A stretch of 32,658 nucleotides of DNA from Lachnospiraceae bacterium (GCA_029068555.1 JAIECJ010000162.1:1-32658); one strand, 5' to 3'; positions 23,760-32,507 are shown, counted from the stretch's first letter. Notes: generated by a model from the letters alone, not told the origin. A program made the numbers and translations.

Positions 23760-26700
23760 AATGCCTCCGACCGCACATACGCCACAAGGCTTCTATACAG
23801 GCATGCCGCCTCTGGATACACATCCTTCAGGGCCAGCAAATCCGCATGGCACACAAGCATTTTTCCGCATTCGCGCTCTATCTCATAGATGAGTCCCAGG
23901 TTATGATTTCGCTCAAAATTATCCATCATGCGCACAATCGGTTTGATGTCTTTCGTCTCGTTCATATCGTCCAGTATCATCGGTCTGGAATGCATGACAA
24001 TCTCATACCACTGTGGTGTTGTGTACGACTCACACGCGAAATCCTTCAGTGCAGGATGCGCTGTGTCAATCAAAAGTCCCATCGTCCCCACAGGAACAGG
24101 TTTACCTGCCCCCTCCGATATGGAGCGGAACATCGGATAACACCAGAAATCCGTACAGTACTCGCCCTTCAGCGTCCCGTCCGGAAGTGTACTGTTCTCC
24201 CTGACAAACAGCGCGACTGCTTTCCCCTTCTGCCATTCATCAAGTGCAGCCCTATTATTATTTGTAATACATACATTATCACAATCAGACTCTGTCACGT
24301 AATCAGATACCCCACCGGCACTTGCCTGATTCCCACAATCGTCATACGCTTTCGCAGCACATTCTTCATATATAAATATATCATATTCGTTCACAATGTC
24401 ATCTACATTGTCCGCCTCCAGCGAGAAGCGCAGGACATATTCCGCATTATTCTGGCATTCAGGTACATTTAGCCGGAGCACTCCCAGTGTAAATAGTCCT
24501 CTTCCTGAAATTTCCGCACACGCCAAAGTCTGTACACCAATTTCACAAAGCCCTGTGTCCACCGCGCTGTCCGTATCCGTCCCCGTCCCTGCCTGTTTCT
24601 TTAGATACCATGCCGCTTTGAGATGTACATTCGTAAGCTTTTCAGTACGGTAATAGCGAAGCTTTACCACACTGTCGATACAGTCCCCGCCCTTCAGCAC
24701 AAAGCATTCAAGCGTTGGCAAAAGAACCGCGTCCGAGCAGAACATCCGCCAGTCTGCCCTTGTAACCGCACCCTTATTTTTGTTCAATGCATTTAAAATT
24801 CCAACCAGCGCCGTCCCCTGACCGGAAAAATCCTTGATATCAAGAAGCTGGAACCCACTCAGCTTCGCGCTGCGCAAGGCCGCTTCCAGCTCAAGCTTAT
24901 AGCATGCCGCAGCAAGCTTTCCTGATGCGCGGAAGTAATCATCTGCATATGGAAGCAGTCCTTTTTCCTCCATACGCTCCTGAAAAATTTTCATATTTTC
25001 CGGCTGAAGCACGCCGGTATAAAGCGCTATCTCATGAAAATCAGGTGTAAACGCATACTGCCCAATCTCATGTGAGACAACAGGAACATGAGGAATGACT
25101 TCCTCCTCCCCCTCTCCGACTTCCACCTCCTTAATGCCTGTGCCATACTGAATCTGAATCGTTCCGCCCTTGGATGACGCTCCCTTTTTTATCTCCTTAG
25201 GTGATATCATCTCGTCATAATTCCAGTACGCCCCCGGTCTTTCTGTCTGCACAAAGCCAAGCGGTGCATCGCACATCGCATAGGATCCACGAAACAGACG
25301 GTATTTTGAAAAACGCACACCGCTGAAAAAGTCGTCATTTGGCAGCACCGACGGGACAAACTGATGGTTGTTGCTGCCCTGTGTATATAGATGTCTGTTA
25401 TCATGCGCCTTGAGCACTCCCATCATCCTGTTGATTTCTTCCTTACTGCCCCATAACTCGTTTCCCATACTCATACCGAAATAGGACGGCAAGTCACCAA
25501 ACGCATCAAGGGCACGAATCCCCTCCGTCAAAAGAAAATCCTGCTGCTCCTTGTCATAGTTTTCATCTTCCGCATCATAAATAGATCCCCAGAATGCAAG
25601 CTCTGCCTGTATATAAATGCCAAGATACGCCGCCGCCAGAAACGCCGCTTTCGGCGGGCAGCATGTGTGATATCTGTAATGATTCAAGCCATATTCCTTG
25701 CTCATTCCGTAAACGTGGAGCCACGAGTCTAAATCCATCGGCGCATATCCAGTCAGAGGAAAAATCATGCCGTCATGCGTGCCGCGCAGAAATATCTCCT
25801 TGTCGTTGCAGTATAATGTAAGCTCCCTGTGCGTAAAATCGCGGAATCCAAAATGACTTGTCCGCTCACAGAGAACACGCCTGCCGCGCAGGATTTTCAC
25901 GGTCAGCTCATATACATACGGGTTGTACTCATCCCACACTTTTACAGCTTCCCCAAATGAATAACTGACTCTCACGCAGGTACAGGAAACATCTCCCTGA
26001 TCCGCCGGATCCTGTCGCATTCCTTCCAGCTGACTGACTTCACAGCACTTGTCCGGAAACATTTCAAGCGTCTCAATAAAGTAAGGCACATCCTGTCCCT
26101 TCCCCTGTGAAGTCCACTCCCTGCGCGTCTGTGCTGTCTGCGTGCCCAGCGGTTCAAAGTGTTCAAAATCCATGCCCGCTTTCACCTGGAGCCTTGTCAA
26201 TTTACAGCTCACATTTACCTTGATATCTGAAAGTGTACCATAATGTGAAAGCTGAAGCCTGATATCCACATCCTTGCTTTTTCGCATCGGATATATCCAC
26301 ATTTTTTCAATTGCAGCATCCACAACCGACTCAAGGTAAATCTCTCCCAGAATACCATTCCAGTTCGTCTGCGTGTCCGGAGAAGTCATATGCCCGCCGT
26401 TCGACACATAATCTGTGTTGTCAATCATCACTACAAGCGTGTGTCTTCCGGCTGTGAGCCATCTTGTCAGTTCGTATCTGTGCTCCGCATAAAAGCTGTC
26501 AAATCCGCCCACACGCGCCCCGTCGACCCACACGGCCGACTTTCTCGTCCGCTCCATAGAGAAAAAGAAACGTCTTCTAAAACCTTCCTCATCTTCTTCC
26601 ATAGGAATTTGTATTTCCCTTAAATACCACGCGTACCCCTCAAAATGATAGGTTTCTGTCAGATGCCCTGTAAACCGCTCTGTCCCTCTTTCACCTTTTT

Positions 26701-26830
26701 GCGCCTCGGCGGTTGTGCCCGGCAGGTCAATTGTGTCATCAAACGATGTCTTTTTGTAAAATTCCTGCGCAATCCCAGCCTTTTCCCTGTCCAGCGCAAA
26801 CTGCCATTTTCCTGATAAATTATATTTCAT
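23756..26830 (-). CDS. GH2-type glycoside hydrolase (beta-galactosidase/beta-glucuronidase superfamily)
   Basis: A 1,024-residue intracellular enzyme without signal peptide. The N-terminal sugar-binding jelly-roll shows LSGKWQFALD, WYLREIQIP, RKSAVWVDG and WNGILGEIYLE. An Ig-like domain follows, then the TIM barrel with GLNHYRYHTCCPPKAAF, the probable acid/base E458 in MSMGNELWG and the probable nucleophile E588 in VSHEIGQY. The region after it, DYFRASGKLAAACYKLELEAALR and GFQLLDIKDFSGQGTALVGIL, is of a type I recall from uncharacterised GH2-like proteins of gut Bacteroides. AAAGGA precedes the ATG. It converges on the araC gene. It likely removes a terminal neutral sugar or uronic acid from imported oligosaccharides; linkage and sugar cannot be read from sequence. 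Catalytic residue assignment is by motif position only. Confidence 0.85.
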   Translation of the reverse strand: MKYNLSGKWQFALDREKAGIAQEFYKKTSFDDTIDLPGTTAEAQKGERGTERFTGHLTETYHFEGYAWYLREIQIPMEEDEEGFRRRFFFSMERTRKSAVWVDGARVGGFDSFYAEHRYELTRWLTAGRHTLVVMIDNTDYVSNGGHMTSPDTQTNWNGILGEIYLESVVDAAIEKMWIYPMRKSKDVDIRLQLSHYGTLSDIKVNVSCKLTRLQVKAGMDFEHFEPLGTQTAQTRREWTSQGKGQDVPYFIETLEMFPDKCCEVSQLEGMRQDPADQGDVSCTCVRVSYSFGEAVKVWDEYNPYVYELTVKILRGRRVLCERTSHFGFRDFTHRELTLYCNDKEIFLRGTHDGMIFPLTGYAPMDLDSWLHVYGMSKEYGLNHYRYHTCCPPKAAFLAAAYLGIYIQAELAFWGSIYDAEDENYDKEQQDFLLTEGIRALDAFGDLPSYFGMSMGNELWGSKEEINRMMGVLKAHDNRHLYTQGSNNHQFVPSVLPNDDFFSGVRFSKYRLFRGSYAMCDAPLGFVQTERPGAYWNYDEMISPKEIKKGASSKGGTIQIQYGTGIKEVEVGEGEEEVIPHVPVVSHEIGQYAFTPDFHEIALYTGVLQPENMKIFQERMEEKGLLPYADDYFRASGKLAAACYKLELEAALRSAKLSGFQLLDIKDFSGQGTALVGILNALNKNKGAVTRADWRMFCSDAVLLPTLECFVLKGGDCIDSVVKLRYYRTEKLTNVHLKAAWYLKKQAGTGTDTDSAVDTGLCEIGVQTLACAEISGRGLFTLGVLRLNVPECQNNAEYVLRFSLEADNVDDIVNEYDIFIYEECAAKAYDDCGNQASAGGVSDYVTESDCDNVCITNNNRAALDEWQKGKAVALFVRENSTLPDGTLKGEYCTDFWCYPMFRSISEGAGKPVPVGTMGLLIDTAHPALKDFACESYTTPQWYEIVMHSRPMILDDMNETKDIKPIVRMMDNFERNHNLGLIYEIERECGKMLVCHADLLALKDVYPEAACLYRSLVAYVRSEAF

Positions 26831-26848
26831 TTGTTTTTCCTTTCAATT

Positions 26849-26878
26849 GCGGGATGAAACACGCTCTAGCAGTCCCGC
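26849..26878 (-). repeat. Solo CTAG-element end inside a leader hairpin of the GH2 gene
   Basis: The 13 bases AAACACGCTCTAG (26857-26869) equal the terminal inverted repeat of elements A' and B, but no second end is present. They are enclosed by GCGGGA (26849-26854) and TCCCGC (26873-26878), which can pair. The structure lies 19 bp upstream of the GH2 start codon, just before its ribosome site. It could be a remnant of an element or chance similarity. Confidence 0.4.
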
Positions 26879-27083
26879 CACGCAAAATTTACGCAACAAC
26901 CTTCTTCGTTTCGTATGAATTTTTATTCACTGCCAGAGCGGAGTGAACCATAACTGCAATGCCATGATAACAAAGAATGCAGGTTCTGAAAACATACTTT
27001 TTTGCAGACAAATTGTATAAACTATTAGCCACACACCCTTTCAGCATCATTTTACCACATAATTTATCTGAATTTAAAATTAC

Positions 27084-27204
27084 GTTACAATTCACACCAA
27101 CGCCAGTTTTCATCAGCTTATAAGTTATTGAGGTGTGAATTATAACAGATTTTGCACACAAAATGCTAAAAGGCAAGCATTTTGGCGTAGGTGTGAACAG
27201 TAAC
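27084..27204. repeat. GTTAC-type inverted repeat (copy D) after the RlmI-like gene
   Basis: GTTACAATTCACACCAACGC (from 27084) and the complement of 27184-27204 match at 18 of 21 positions. A third related segment, GGTGTGAATTATAAC (27132-27146), also complements the left end at 14 of 15 positions, so the left arm has two possible partners. A further hairpin AAAATGCT/AGCATTTT lies between. The ends resemble those of elements C and E (GTTAC..TTCA). No clear flanking duplication is seen. It begins 10 bp past the RlmI-like stop codon and may serve as a 3' structure. Confidence 0.55.
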
Positions 27205-27213
27205 ATACATTGG

Positions 27214-28422
27214 TTACTTTGTAACATCTTTGCACACCTGAAAAATATAAAACTTTAAATAATAAGACTCATTTGCATCCCACAAAATCGGGTGGTCTGC
27301 CGACTGCGTCCGAAACTCTACCTGCCTTAACCTACAGTGGACACTCTTTGCCGCCTGCGCAATTGTCTGTGTAAAAAGCGCATAATCCATAAAGTGTGAG
27401 CAGGAACACGTCGCCAGAAATCCGCCGTCCTTCACAAGTTTCATCCCCCTCATATTAATCTCTCGATAACCTTTTATGGCATTTTTTACTGAATTTCTCG
27501 ACTTGGTGAACGCAGGCGGGTCGAGAATTACAACATCATACTGTTCTCCTGCCTCCTCAAGCTGCGGCAGAAGTGAAAACACATCTGCACACTGAAACTT
27601 TACCACATCCTGAAGATGATTCAGTACCGCATTTTTGGATGCCTGCTCCACTGCCAGTTCCGACGCATCAACTCCTAGTACACTGGCCGCCCCTGCAACA
27701 CCTGCATTCAGTGCAAAAGATCCCGTATGGGTGAAGCAGTCAAGCACCCTTGCATTCTTACACAGCTTCTGTATCGCAAGTCTGTTGTATTTCTGATCCA
27801 GAAAAAATCCTGTCTTTTGTCCATCTCGCACATCAACCAGATATCTGACACCGTTTTCCACAATCTCGACATTTGTGTCAAACGCATCGCCGATAAATCC
27901 TTTCAATCGCTCCATCCCCTCCTGAAGCCTGACTTTCGCATCACTTCTCTCATATACACCCCTTACGGAAAGTCCATCTTCGGCAAGAACTTCCCTCAGA
28001 GATTCGACAATTTCCATTTTCATCCGGTCAATGCCAAGGGCAAGCGACTCCACAACAAGCACATCCGAAAACTTGTCTATCACAATGCCCGGTAGAAAAT
28101 CCGCCTCGCCAAATACAATGCGGCAGCTAGAAGTATCGACAGTCTTTTTGCGGTATTCCCATGCATCACGCACACGTTTTTTCAGAAACGCCCTGTCAAT
28201 CTGCTGGTTCTTATCGCGCGTCATCATGCGAATCCGAATCTTCGAATGTTGATTGATAAAACCGCGTCCCATCATATACCCGTCAAAATCATGGACTGTC
28301 ACTATGTCGCCATTGTGAAAGGTTCCCATAATGGTATCTATCTCATTGTCATAAATCCAAAGCCCGCCTGCTTTCAGACTCCTGCCCTCTCCTTTTTTTA
28401 GTGTCACGATTGCCTCGCCCAT
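27214..28422 (-). CDS. RlmI-like 23S rRNA cytosine methyltransferase (PUA plus SAM-dependent MTase)
   Basis: A cytoplasmic class I SAM-dependent RNA methyltransferase of the RlmI/YccW family, expected to make 5-methylcytosine in 23S rRNA. The ATG at 28422 gives 402 residues and has GGTGGAG upstream; the longer frame to 28506 overlaps the preceding gene. An N-terminal PUA-like domain (VTLKKGEGRSLKAGGLWIY to about residue 75) is followed by an extension containing RDGQKTGFFLDQ and the Rossmann-fold methyltransferase. The latter has the SAM loop VLDCFTHTGSFAL, the catalytic-type motif VILDPPAFTKSR and CSCSHFM. It is the last gene of the M13-SH3-HD-RlmI group, 40 bp after the HD gene. The exact target base is by homology only. 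Confidence 0.9.
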   Translation of the reverse strand: MGEAIVTLKKGEGRSLKAGGLWIYDNEIDTIMGTFHNGDIVTVHDFDGYMMGRGFINQHSKIRIRMMTRDKNQQIDRAFLKKRVRDAWEYRKKTVDTSSCRIVFGEADFLPGIVIDKFSDVLVVESLALGIDRMKMEIVESLREVLAEDGLSVRGVYERSDAKVRLQEGMERLKGFIGDAFDTNVEIVENGVRYLVDVRDGQKTGFFLDQKYNRLAIQKLCKNARVLDCFTHTGSFALNAGVAGAASVLGVDASELAVEQASKNAVLNHLQDVVKFQCADVFSLLPQLEEAGEQYDVVILDPPAFTKSRNSVKNAIKGYREINMRGMKLVKDGGFLATCSCSHFMDYALFTQTIAQAAKSVHCRLRQVEFRTQSADHPILWDANESYYLKFYIFQVCKDVTK

Positions 28423-28462
28423 ATGTAATCTCCACCCTTCTATTATGAGGATTATCCTATCA

Positions 28463-29251
28463 TCACGTCTGTCCGCCGCAGAACAAAATTTCCAGATACT
28501 TGTCATACACCTTCATAACATTTGTGTCATTTAGCTCCGTAAGCCGTTCCCGAATTGCCCTGAAATACCACTCATGTTTTCTCTTATCTGTCTGGTTGAA
28601 TTTGTCCCAGACCTGTTCTCCCAGATACTTCTGCTCTTTTGCTATCGACTCCAAATTAGCTGTTTTGTCCGCAAGCACGACAATTTTTGCGTCCAAAGAC
28701 TTGCTGTTGAGTTGTTCCACTGTTTCTCTTTTCCGAATCTCCCATGTTTCCGCCGCCGGCAAATCCGGCCGCTTATTCTCTGTCTCTGCTGCCACCAGCG
28801 TCACTACCCTGTCTCCAAATGCACTCCGCAGATCTTCAAAAGTCACCCATGTATCCTCCACAGTGTCATGCAGAATTGCCGCCTGAAGTACTTCGACATC
28901 CTCTGTAAGCTCCATGGCATAATTCATCGTAGTAATAATATGTGCCAGATACGGTATTTTGGTTTTTTTCCGGTACTGGCCGGCATGCGCCTTTGCCGCA
29001 TACGCATATGCCTTATAAATTTCTGCGTCCATCCCTTGAACAAATGGAAAAAGGGCTGGTTTTTCATCCATCCCTTTATCGCTGTAACAGCATACAAACT
29101 GCCCCTGCACATCACTCTGATGTCCGGTATAACATGGGCAGCCGCAGCCGCATACCTGCTGTTCTTTTTTATAATTCAAAACACTGTCCACTGCCCTGCA
29201 GTAAAAATATCCTTCGCTGTCTGCAATCACAATATGCTTATCTATGTTCAT
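28463..29251 (-). CDS. HD-domain protein related to small alarmone (ppGpp) hydrolases, with Cys-rich N-terminal extension
   Basis: 262 residues, cytoplasmic. Residues about 75-235 resemble the hydrolase half of RelA/SpoT proteins: H89 (AKAHAGQYRKK), H104 (YLAHIITTMNYAM), the H128-D129 pair (AAILHDTVEDT) and a downstream KIVVLADKTANLESI block. These are the manganese-binding and neighbouring positions of the (p)ppGpp hydrolase fold. No synthetase, TGS or ACT domain follows, so it resembles a stand-alone small alarmone hydrolase. The first 65 residues are unusual, with C34, C36, C38 and C40 alternating and then C54 and C55. AAGGA precedes the ATG, which is 3 bp after the SH3 gene. It may hydrolyse an alarmone or another nucleotide; activity is not proven by sequence. 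Confidence 0.8.
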   Translation of the reverse strand: MNIDKHIVIADSEGYFYCRAVDSVLNYKKEQQVCGCGCPCYTGHQSDVQGQFVCCYSDKGMDEKPALFPFVQGMDAEIYKAYAYAAKAHAGQYRKKTKIPYLAHIITTMNYAMELTEDVEVLQAAILHDTVEDTWVTFEDLRSAFGDRVVTLVAAETENKRPDLPAAETWEIRKRETVEQLNSKSLDAKIVVLADKTANLESIAKEQKYLGEQVWDKFNQTDKRKHEWYFRAIRERLTELNDTNVMKVYDKYLEILFCGGQT

Positions 29252-29254
29252 TGA

Positions 29255-30163
29255 TCAATCCTTTTTTGTAAATTCGATAATCCATCCTTTTCCTTCGCTG
29301 CCATCACTTGTCTTGTAACTGCCATACTCCATGCGGCAGGTAAATGACACGCCCTGCTCCGCTTTCATCTCATTTACAACATTTTCCATGAGCTTCTTCA
29401 TCTTGCTCTCGTCGCTTCCGACGCTGGAATTCTTATAAACTGCCCCAAATTTTCCTATGTTATAGCGGATTGCCCTGTTTAACGCCAGCTTTAAATCCTT
29501 TTCATTTCTGAACGGTCCTGCAAGGCTGTCGCTGAGGTAATTATTTCTATAATTAATCAGATAAGCCTGCATGGTCATTGCTGCCACCTTCTGGTCAACC
29601 TTTGCCTCACTCTCATATACTTCCTTAAGGAACTTTCCACTGTCCTGCATAATACAGTTGTCGAGCATGGCATATCCCATCAGGAACGAGTCGAGATACT
29701 TGATGTATGTATTCTCATCCATATCCTCCACATCACTTTTTTCAAAATCACTTAACTGCGGATTCTTGAAAAAAGAAAACGTTCCCCTTGTGAGACTTGT
29801 AATATCGGTTCCCGCCACCACACCATTCGTTCCTGCGTTTTTTGATACAAGACCGTCTCCTGGTATATAGTATGTGCCGTTCATCGACACCCGAAACCAC
29901 CCGTTTGATGTAATTCCTGTCACATTGACAGGCAAATCCTTTGCCAGGACAGTCACGACACTGGAATTAATGTCTGGCTGCTGATATACCTTAGCGTTTT
30001 CGTTGCTGTAAAGCACTGCTTTACTCTCCGTCACAGTAAACTCCACTGCATATACTTTCGACAACGGCTGTCTGAACCCTGCTGGCTGCACTGATGAGAC
30101 TGCTATAGCCGCTGCCAGCAATGCCCCTGTTACTTTGACCCCCAATTCTTTCGTTCTTATCAT
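29255..30163 (-). CDS. Exported SH3b-domain protein
   Basis: 302 residues from the ATG at 30163, chosen for AGGGGA upstream and a signal peptide (MIRTKELGVKVTGALLAAAI to about QPA); the longer frame to 30274 runs back into the peptidase gene. A bacterial SH3b domain follows at about 40-105, with VYQQPDINSSVVTVLAKDLPVNVTG-like spacing and GWFRVSMNGTYYIPGDGLV. The C-terminal 190 residues (from SLTRGTFSFF) form a helical, mostly soluble region I do not recognise, ending in WIIEFTKKD. SH3b domains typically bind peptidoglycan or wall peptides, so a cell-envelope role is likely. It lies 26 bp after the M13 peptidase gene and 3 bp before the HD gene, so all belong to one operon. Confidence 0.8.
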   Translation of the reverse strand: MIRTKELGVKVTGALLAAAIAVSSVQPAGFRQPLSKVYAVEFTVTESKAVLYSNENAKVYQQPDINSSVVTVLAKDLPVNVTGITSNGWFRVSMNGTYYIPGDGLVSKNAGTNGVVAGTDITSLTRGTFSFFKNPQLSDFEKSDVEDMDENTYIKYLDSFLMGYAMLDNCIMQDSGKFLKEVYESEAKVDQKVAAMTMQAYLINYRNNYLSDSLAGPFRNEKDLKLALNRAIRYNIGKFGAVYKNSSVGSDESKMKKLMENVVNEMKAEQGVSFTCRMEYGSYKTSDGSEGKGWIIEFTKKD

Positions 30164-30188
30164 ACTCTTTTCCCCTTTAATCTCAAAA

Positions 30189-32336
30189 CTACTTCCAGAT
30201 TCCAACCCGGTTCTCCGGCGCAACATACATCCCGTCACTTTCCTTGATGTCATATATCTTGTAAAACGCATCACATGAGCTCAAAACGGCATTGACGCGG
30301 ACTTTGTTCGGTGAATGTGTATCTGTATTGAGCAGATACATCATAAAGCTTGCAGTGTCCTCACTTGCCCAGTTGTATGTCATCTGACCAAACGCCTCAT
30401 CAAGCGCTTTCGCATCATCACCGATAATAGATGTAATGCATGTCATCGCCCCCAGGTCTGCAATATTTTCCATCAGGGTAAGCTCACCGTTTACCTTGAT
30501 ACCCATCATCTCGTAATTATTGTAGTAATCTACAATGGACTGCGACATTTTCTTGTACTCATCCAGCTCCTTTTCCGTCCACCACACATTGTAGTTTCCG
30601 TATTCATCATACAGCGCCCCAGTCGAGTCAAAAGCGTGACTGATTTCATGTGCTATCACAAAGCCAATCCCCCCCAGGTTGGCTCCATAGCTGTTATTTC
30701 GATCATAGAACGGCGCCTGTAAAATTGCAGCCGGAAATACAATCTCATTATTCAGCGGATCGTACATCGCATTGATTGTCTGTGGTGTCACATCCCACTC
30801 TGCCCGATCAACCTTTGTTCCCAGCTTATTGAGGCTGTCATCAATAGACACCTGCATACTGACCAAAAGGTTTGACAGCAGGCTGCCGCCCTCCGATATT
30901 GGTGTAACCTGCATCATATCACGCGCCGCCGGCCATTCATCAGGATAGCCTATCTTAACCTGCATTGTCTCCAGCTTCCTGACCGCCTTCTTCTTGGTTT
31001 CCTCGCTCATCCACTCCTGCCTGTTGATAATAGACTCATACTCCGCCAAAATCTGTTCAATCATTTTCTCCACTTCCTCTTTGTCCTGAGCGGAGAAATG
31101 CTCCTTTACATAAATCATGCCAAATTCCCACGGAAGCAATTCCTGCGTCAGACGTTTCCACGTCTTCTCATCGCCCCAGCTCTCGGTGATGCCGTACAGC
31201 GCATTCTGCATGTCGTCGCTCAGTCTGGCATAATTGGCGTTTGCATACTTTGCCGTGTCATTCAGCAGGACAAAGGTTGAATAGTCTTTCAGCGCCTGAA
31301 GGTTCTCCTCAACCAGCAGCGAATTGATTTTCTTCGCCTGCCCCACGTCCATGACAATATATTTGTCCTGTCCGCTTACCTGAAGTGTTTTAAGCATCTT
31401 TGGCACATTGACGTTGGTATACAGCCGCTGCAGATCCTGCTCCGTGTAGACATTGTATGTCATTGACGGGTCATAAAGCTGCTCTGTCGTCAGCGTCGAA
31501 GCACAAATGTCACGCAGAAGTCCTTCAACGGAATCCGTACTCACAGCTGCCTCCTTTGCAGTCATCCCAAACTCCATAAACATATTATTGATGTAATCGA
31601 GGTACAAATCCACATATTCCTGTGTGTTTTCGCCCTCGATATACTCTTTGCCAATCAGTGTGTCCGCATACATCATGTACACTGCATACTCGCTGGAATC
31701 CGCCTTATCCTGCATGATGCTGTATCCGCCGACGATACTGCTGAATCCAAACTCCCCGCTCAGATGCGCAAGCGCATCCACATACTCCTCAATACTAGAA
31801 GCATTCCGGATACTTTCCATGTGCGGTTTGAGCGGTCCCAGACCGGTTTCATTACGGTTATCCATGTTGGTGACGCATTCATACATATCCTTTATCTTTT
31901 GTTCAGAGCTCCCCTTCTCATACGTCTTCCCGTCATTGGCCAGCTCCTCAGTAATGTTTTCCATCTCATTGCTCACGACGGCGTTCAGCTCGCCGAACCA
32001 GTCCCAGTGCGCATCCGTTGCGGCAAGCTCTATCTTGGATAGAAGATTTTTGTTCACAAACTCATAGTAGTCATCCTGATATCTGACATCCTCATTGTCA
32101 TCCAAGTCTGTATCTTCACCGGCATCCTCAACACCTTCCTGTTCACTGGCATCCTCTGTCCCAGTCTCGCTTTGTTCTTCATTGTCTTTTCTCACTGTAC
32201 TATTAAAAAGATCTTTGATGCTGGTCTTTTTGTCACTCTCTACTATGTTATTATTTCTGCCGTCTCCCGCTTCACAGCCCACCAGCTGCAGGGTTAAAAT
32301 AACCGCCATAAACAGCGCCAGTATTCTCTTTTTCAT
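30189..32336 (-). CDS. M13 (neprilysin/PepO-type) metallopeptidase lipoprotein
   Basis: A surface zinc endopeptidase of 715 residues. The ATG at 32336 is preferred over an in-frame TTG three codons upstream because AGAGG is 9 nt before it and the signal peptide MKKRILALF begins there. The lipobox is LVGC with the lipidated cysteine at C21, followed by a long acidic linker to about 85. The zinc site is complete: H563-E564-x-x-H567 in IAHEISHAF, and E623 with D627 in ENIADLGA. The substrate-binding INAMY occurs upstream (family NAFY-type), and the C-terminus ends in ...ENRVGIWK as is usual for the family. Length fits M13. It heads the four-gene group. Physiological substrates are unknown; peptides outside the membrane are expected. 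Confidence 0.93.
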   Translation of the reverse strand: MKKRILALFMAVILTLQLVGCEAGDGRNNNIVESDKKTSIKDLFNSTVRKDNEEQSETGTEDASEQEGVEDAGEDTDLDDNEDVRYQDDYYEFVNKNLLSKIELAATDAHWDWFGELNAVVSNEMENITEELANDGKTYEKGSSEQKIKDMYECVTNMDNRNETGLGPLKPHMESIRNASSIEEYVDALAHLSGEFGFSSIVGGYSIMQDKADSSEYAVYMMYADTLIGKEYIEGENTQEYVDLYLDYINNMFMEFGMTAKEAAVSTDSVEGLLRDICASTLTTEQLYDPSMTYNVYTEQDLQRLYTNVNVPKMLKTLQVSGQDKYIVMDVGQAKKINSLLVEENLQALKDYSTFVLLNDTAKYANANYARLSDDMQNALYGITESWGDEKTWKRLTQELLPWEFGMIYVKEHFSAQDKEEVEKMIEQILAEYESIINRQEWMSEETKKKAVRKLETMQVKIGYPDEWPAARDMMQVTPISEGGSLLSNLLVSMQVSIDDSLNKLGTKVDRAEWDVTPQTINAMYDPLNNEIVFPAAILQAPFYDRNNSYGANLGGIGFVIAHEISHAFDSTGALYDEYGNYNVWWTEKELDEYKKMSQSIVDYYNNYEMMGIKVNGELTLMENIADLGAMTCITSIIGDDAKALDEAFGQMTYNWASEDTASFMMYLLNTDTHSPNKVRVNAVLSSCDAFYKIYDIKESDGMYVAPENRVGIWK

Positions 32337-32375
32337 GTCTGTCAACCTCTCAGCTTATCATTTATCTAAATTTTT

Positions 32376-32507
32376 GTTACTGTTCAATCCGTTCCAATAA
32401 CAAGTAAAAGTTCATACAATACTTGCTTCACAAACGGATTATTACTTGCAATCCCTACGTTCTTTTACAGACCTTGCAGTAAATGCCAAATCAGCCTGAA
32501 CAGTCAC
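32376..32507. mobile_element. GTTAC-type miniature inverted-repeat element (copy E)
   Basis: GTTACTGTTCA (32376-32386) and TGAACAGTCAC (32497-32507) are inverted with one mismatch and bound 132 bp. The element is flanked on both sides by AAATTTTT (32368-32375 and 32508-32515), a perfect 8-bp direct repeat compatible with a target duplication, though A/T-rich. Inside, AATCCGTT (32386-32393) and AACGGATT (32433-32440) form another inverted pair. It lies 39 bp upstream of the M13 peptidase start codon and so is probably part of its promoter or leader. Confidence 0.5.

Larger units (their letters stand above)
26831..27213. other. 383-bp intergenic region upstream of the GH2 gene
   Basis: The region holds a hairpin with an embedded CTAG-element end (26849-26878) and the inverted-repeat structure at 27084-27204, both listed separately. 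Between 26890 and 27080 I see only AT-rich sequence. A minus-strand TAAAAT could be a -10 but lacks a convincing -35. A short open frame crosses the region but has no ribosome site at its start and runs over the repeat. Confidence 0.5.

Noticed and set aside
26889..27227. Minus-strand open frame of 112 codons upstream of the GH2 gene
   Set aside because: It overlaps the inverted repeat at 27084-27204 and the end of the RlmI-like gene, has no ribosome site at its start and no recognisable domain. It is probably repeat-derived.
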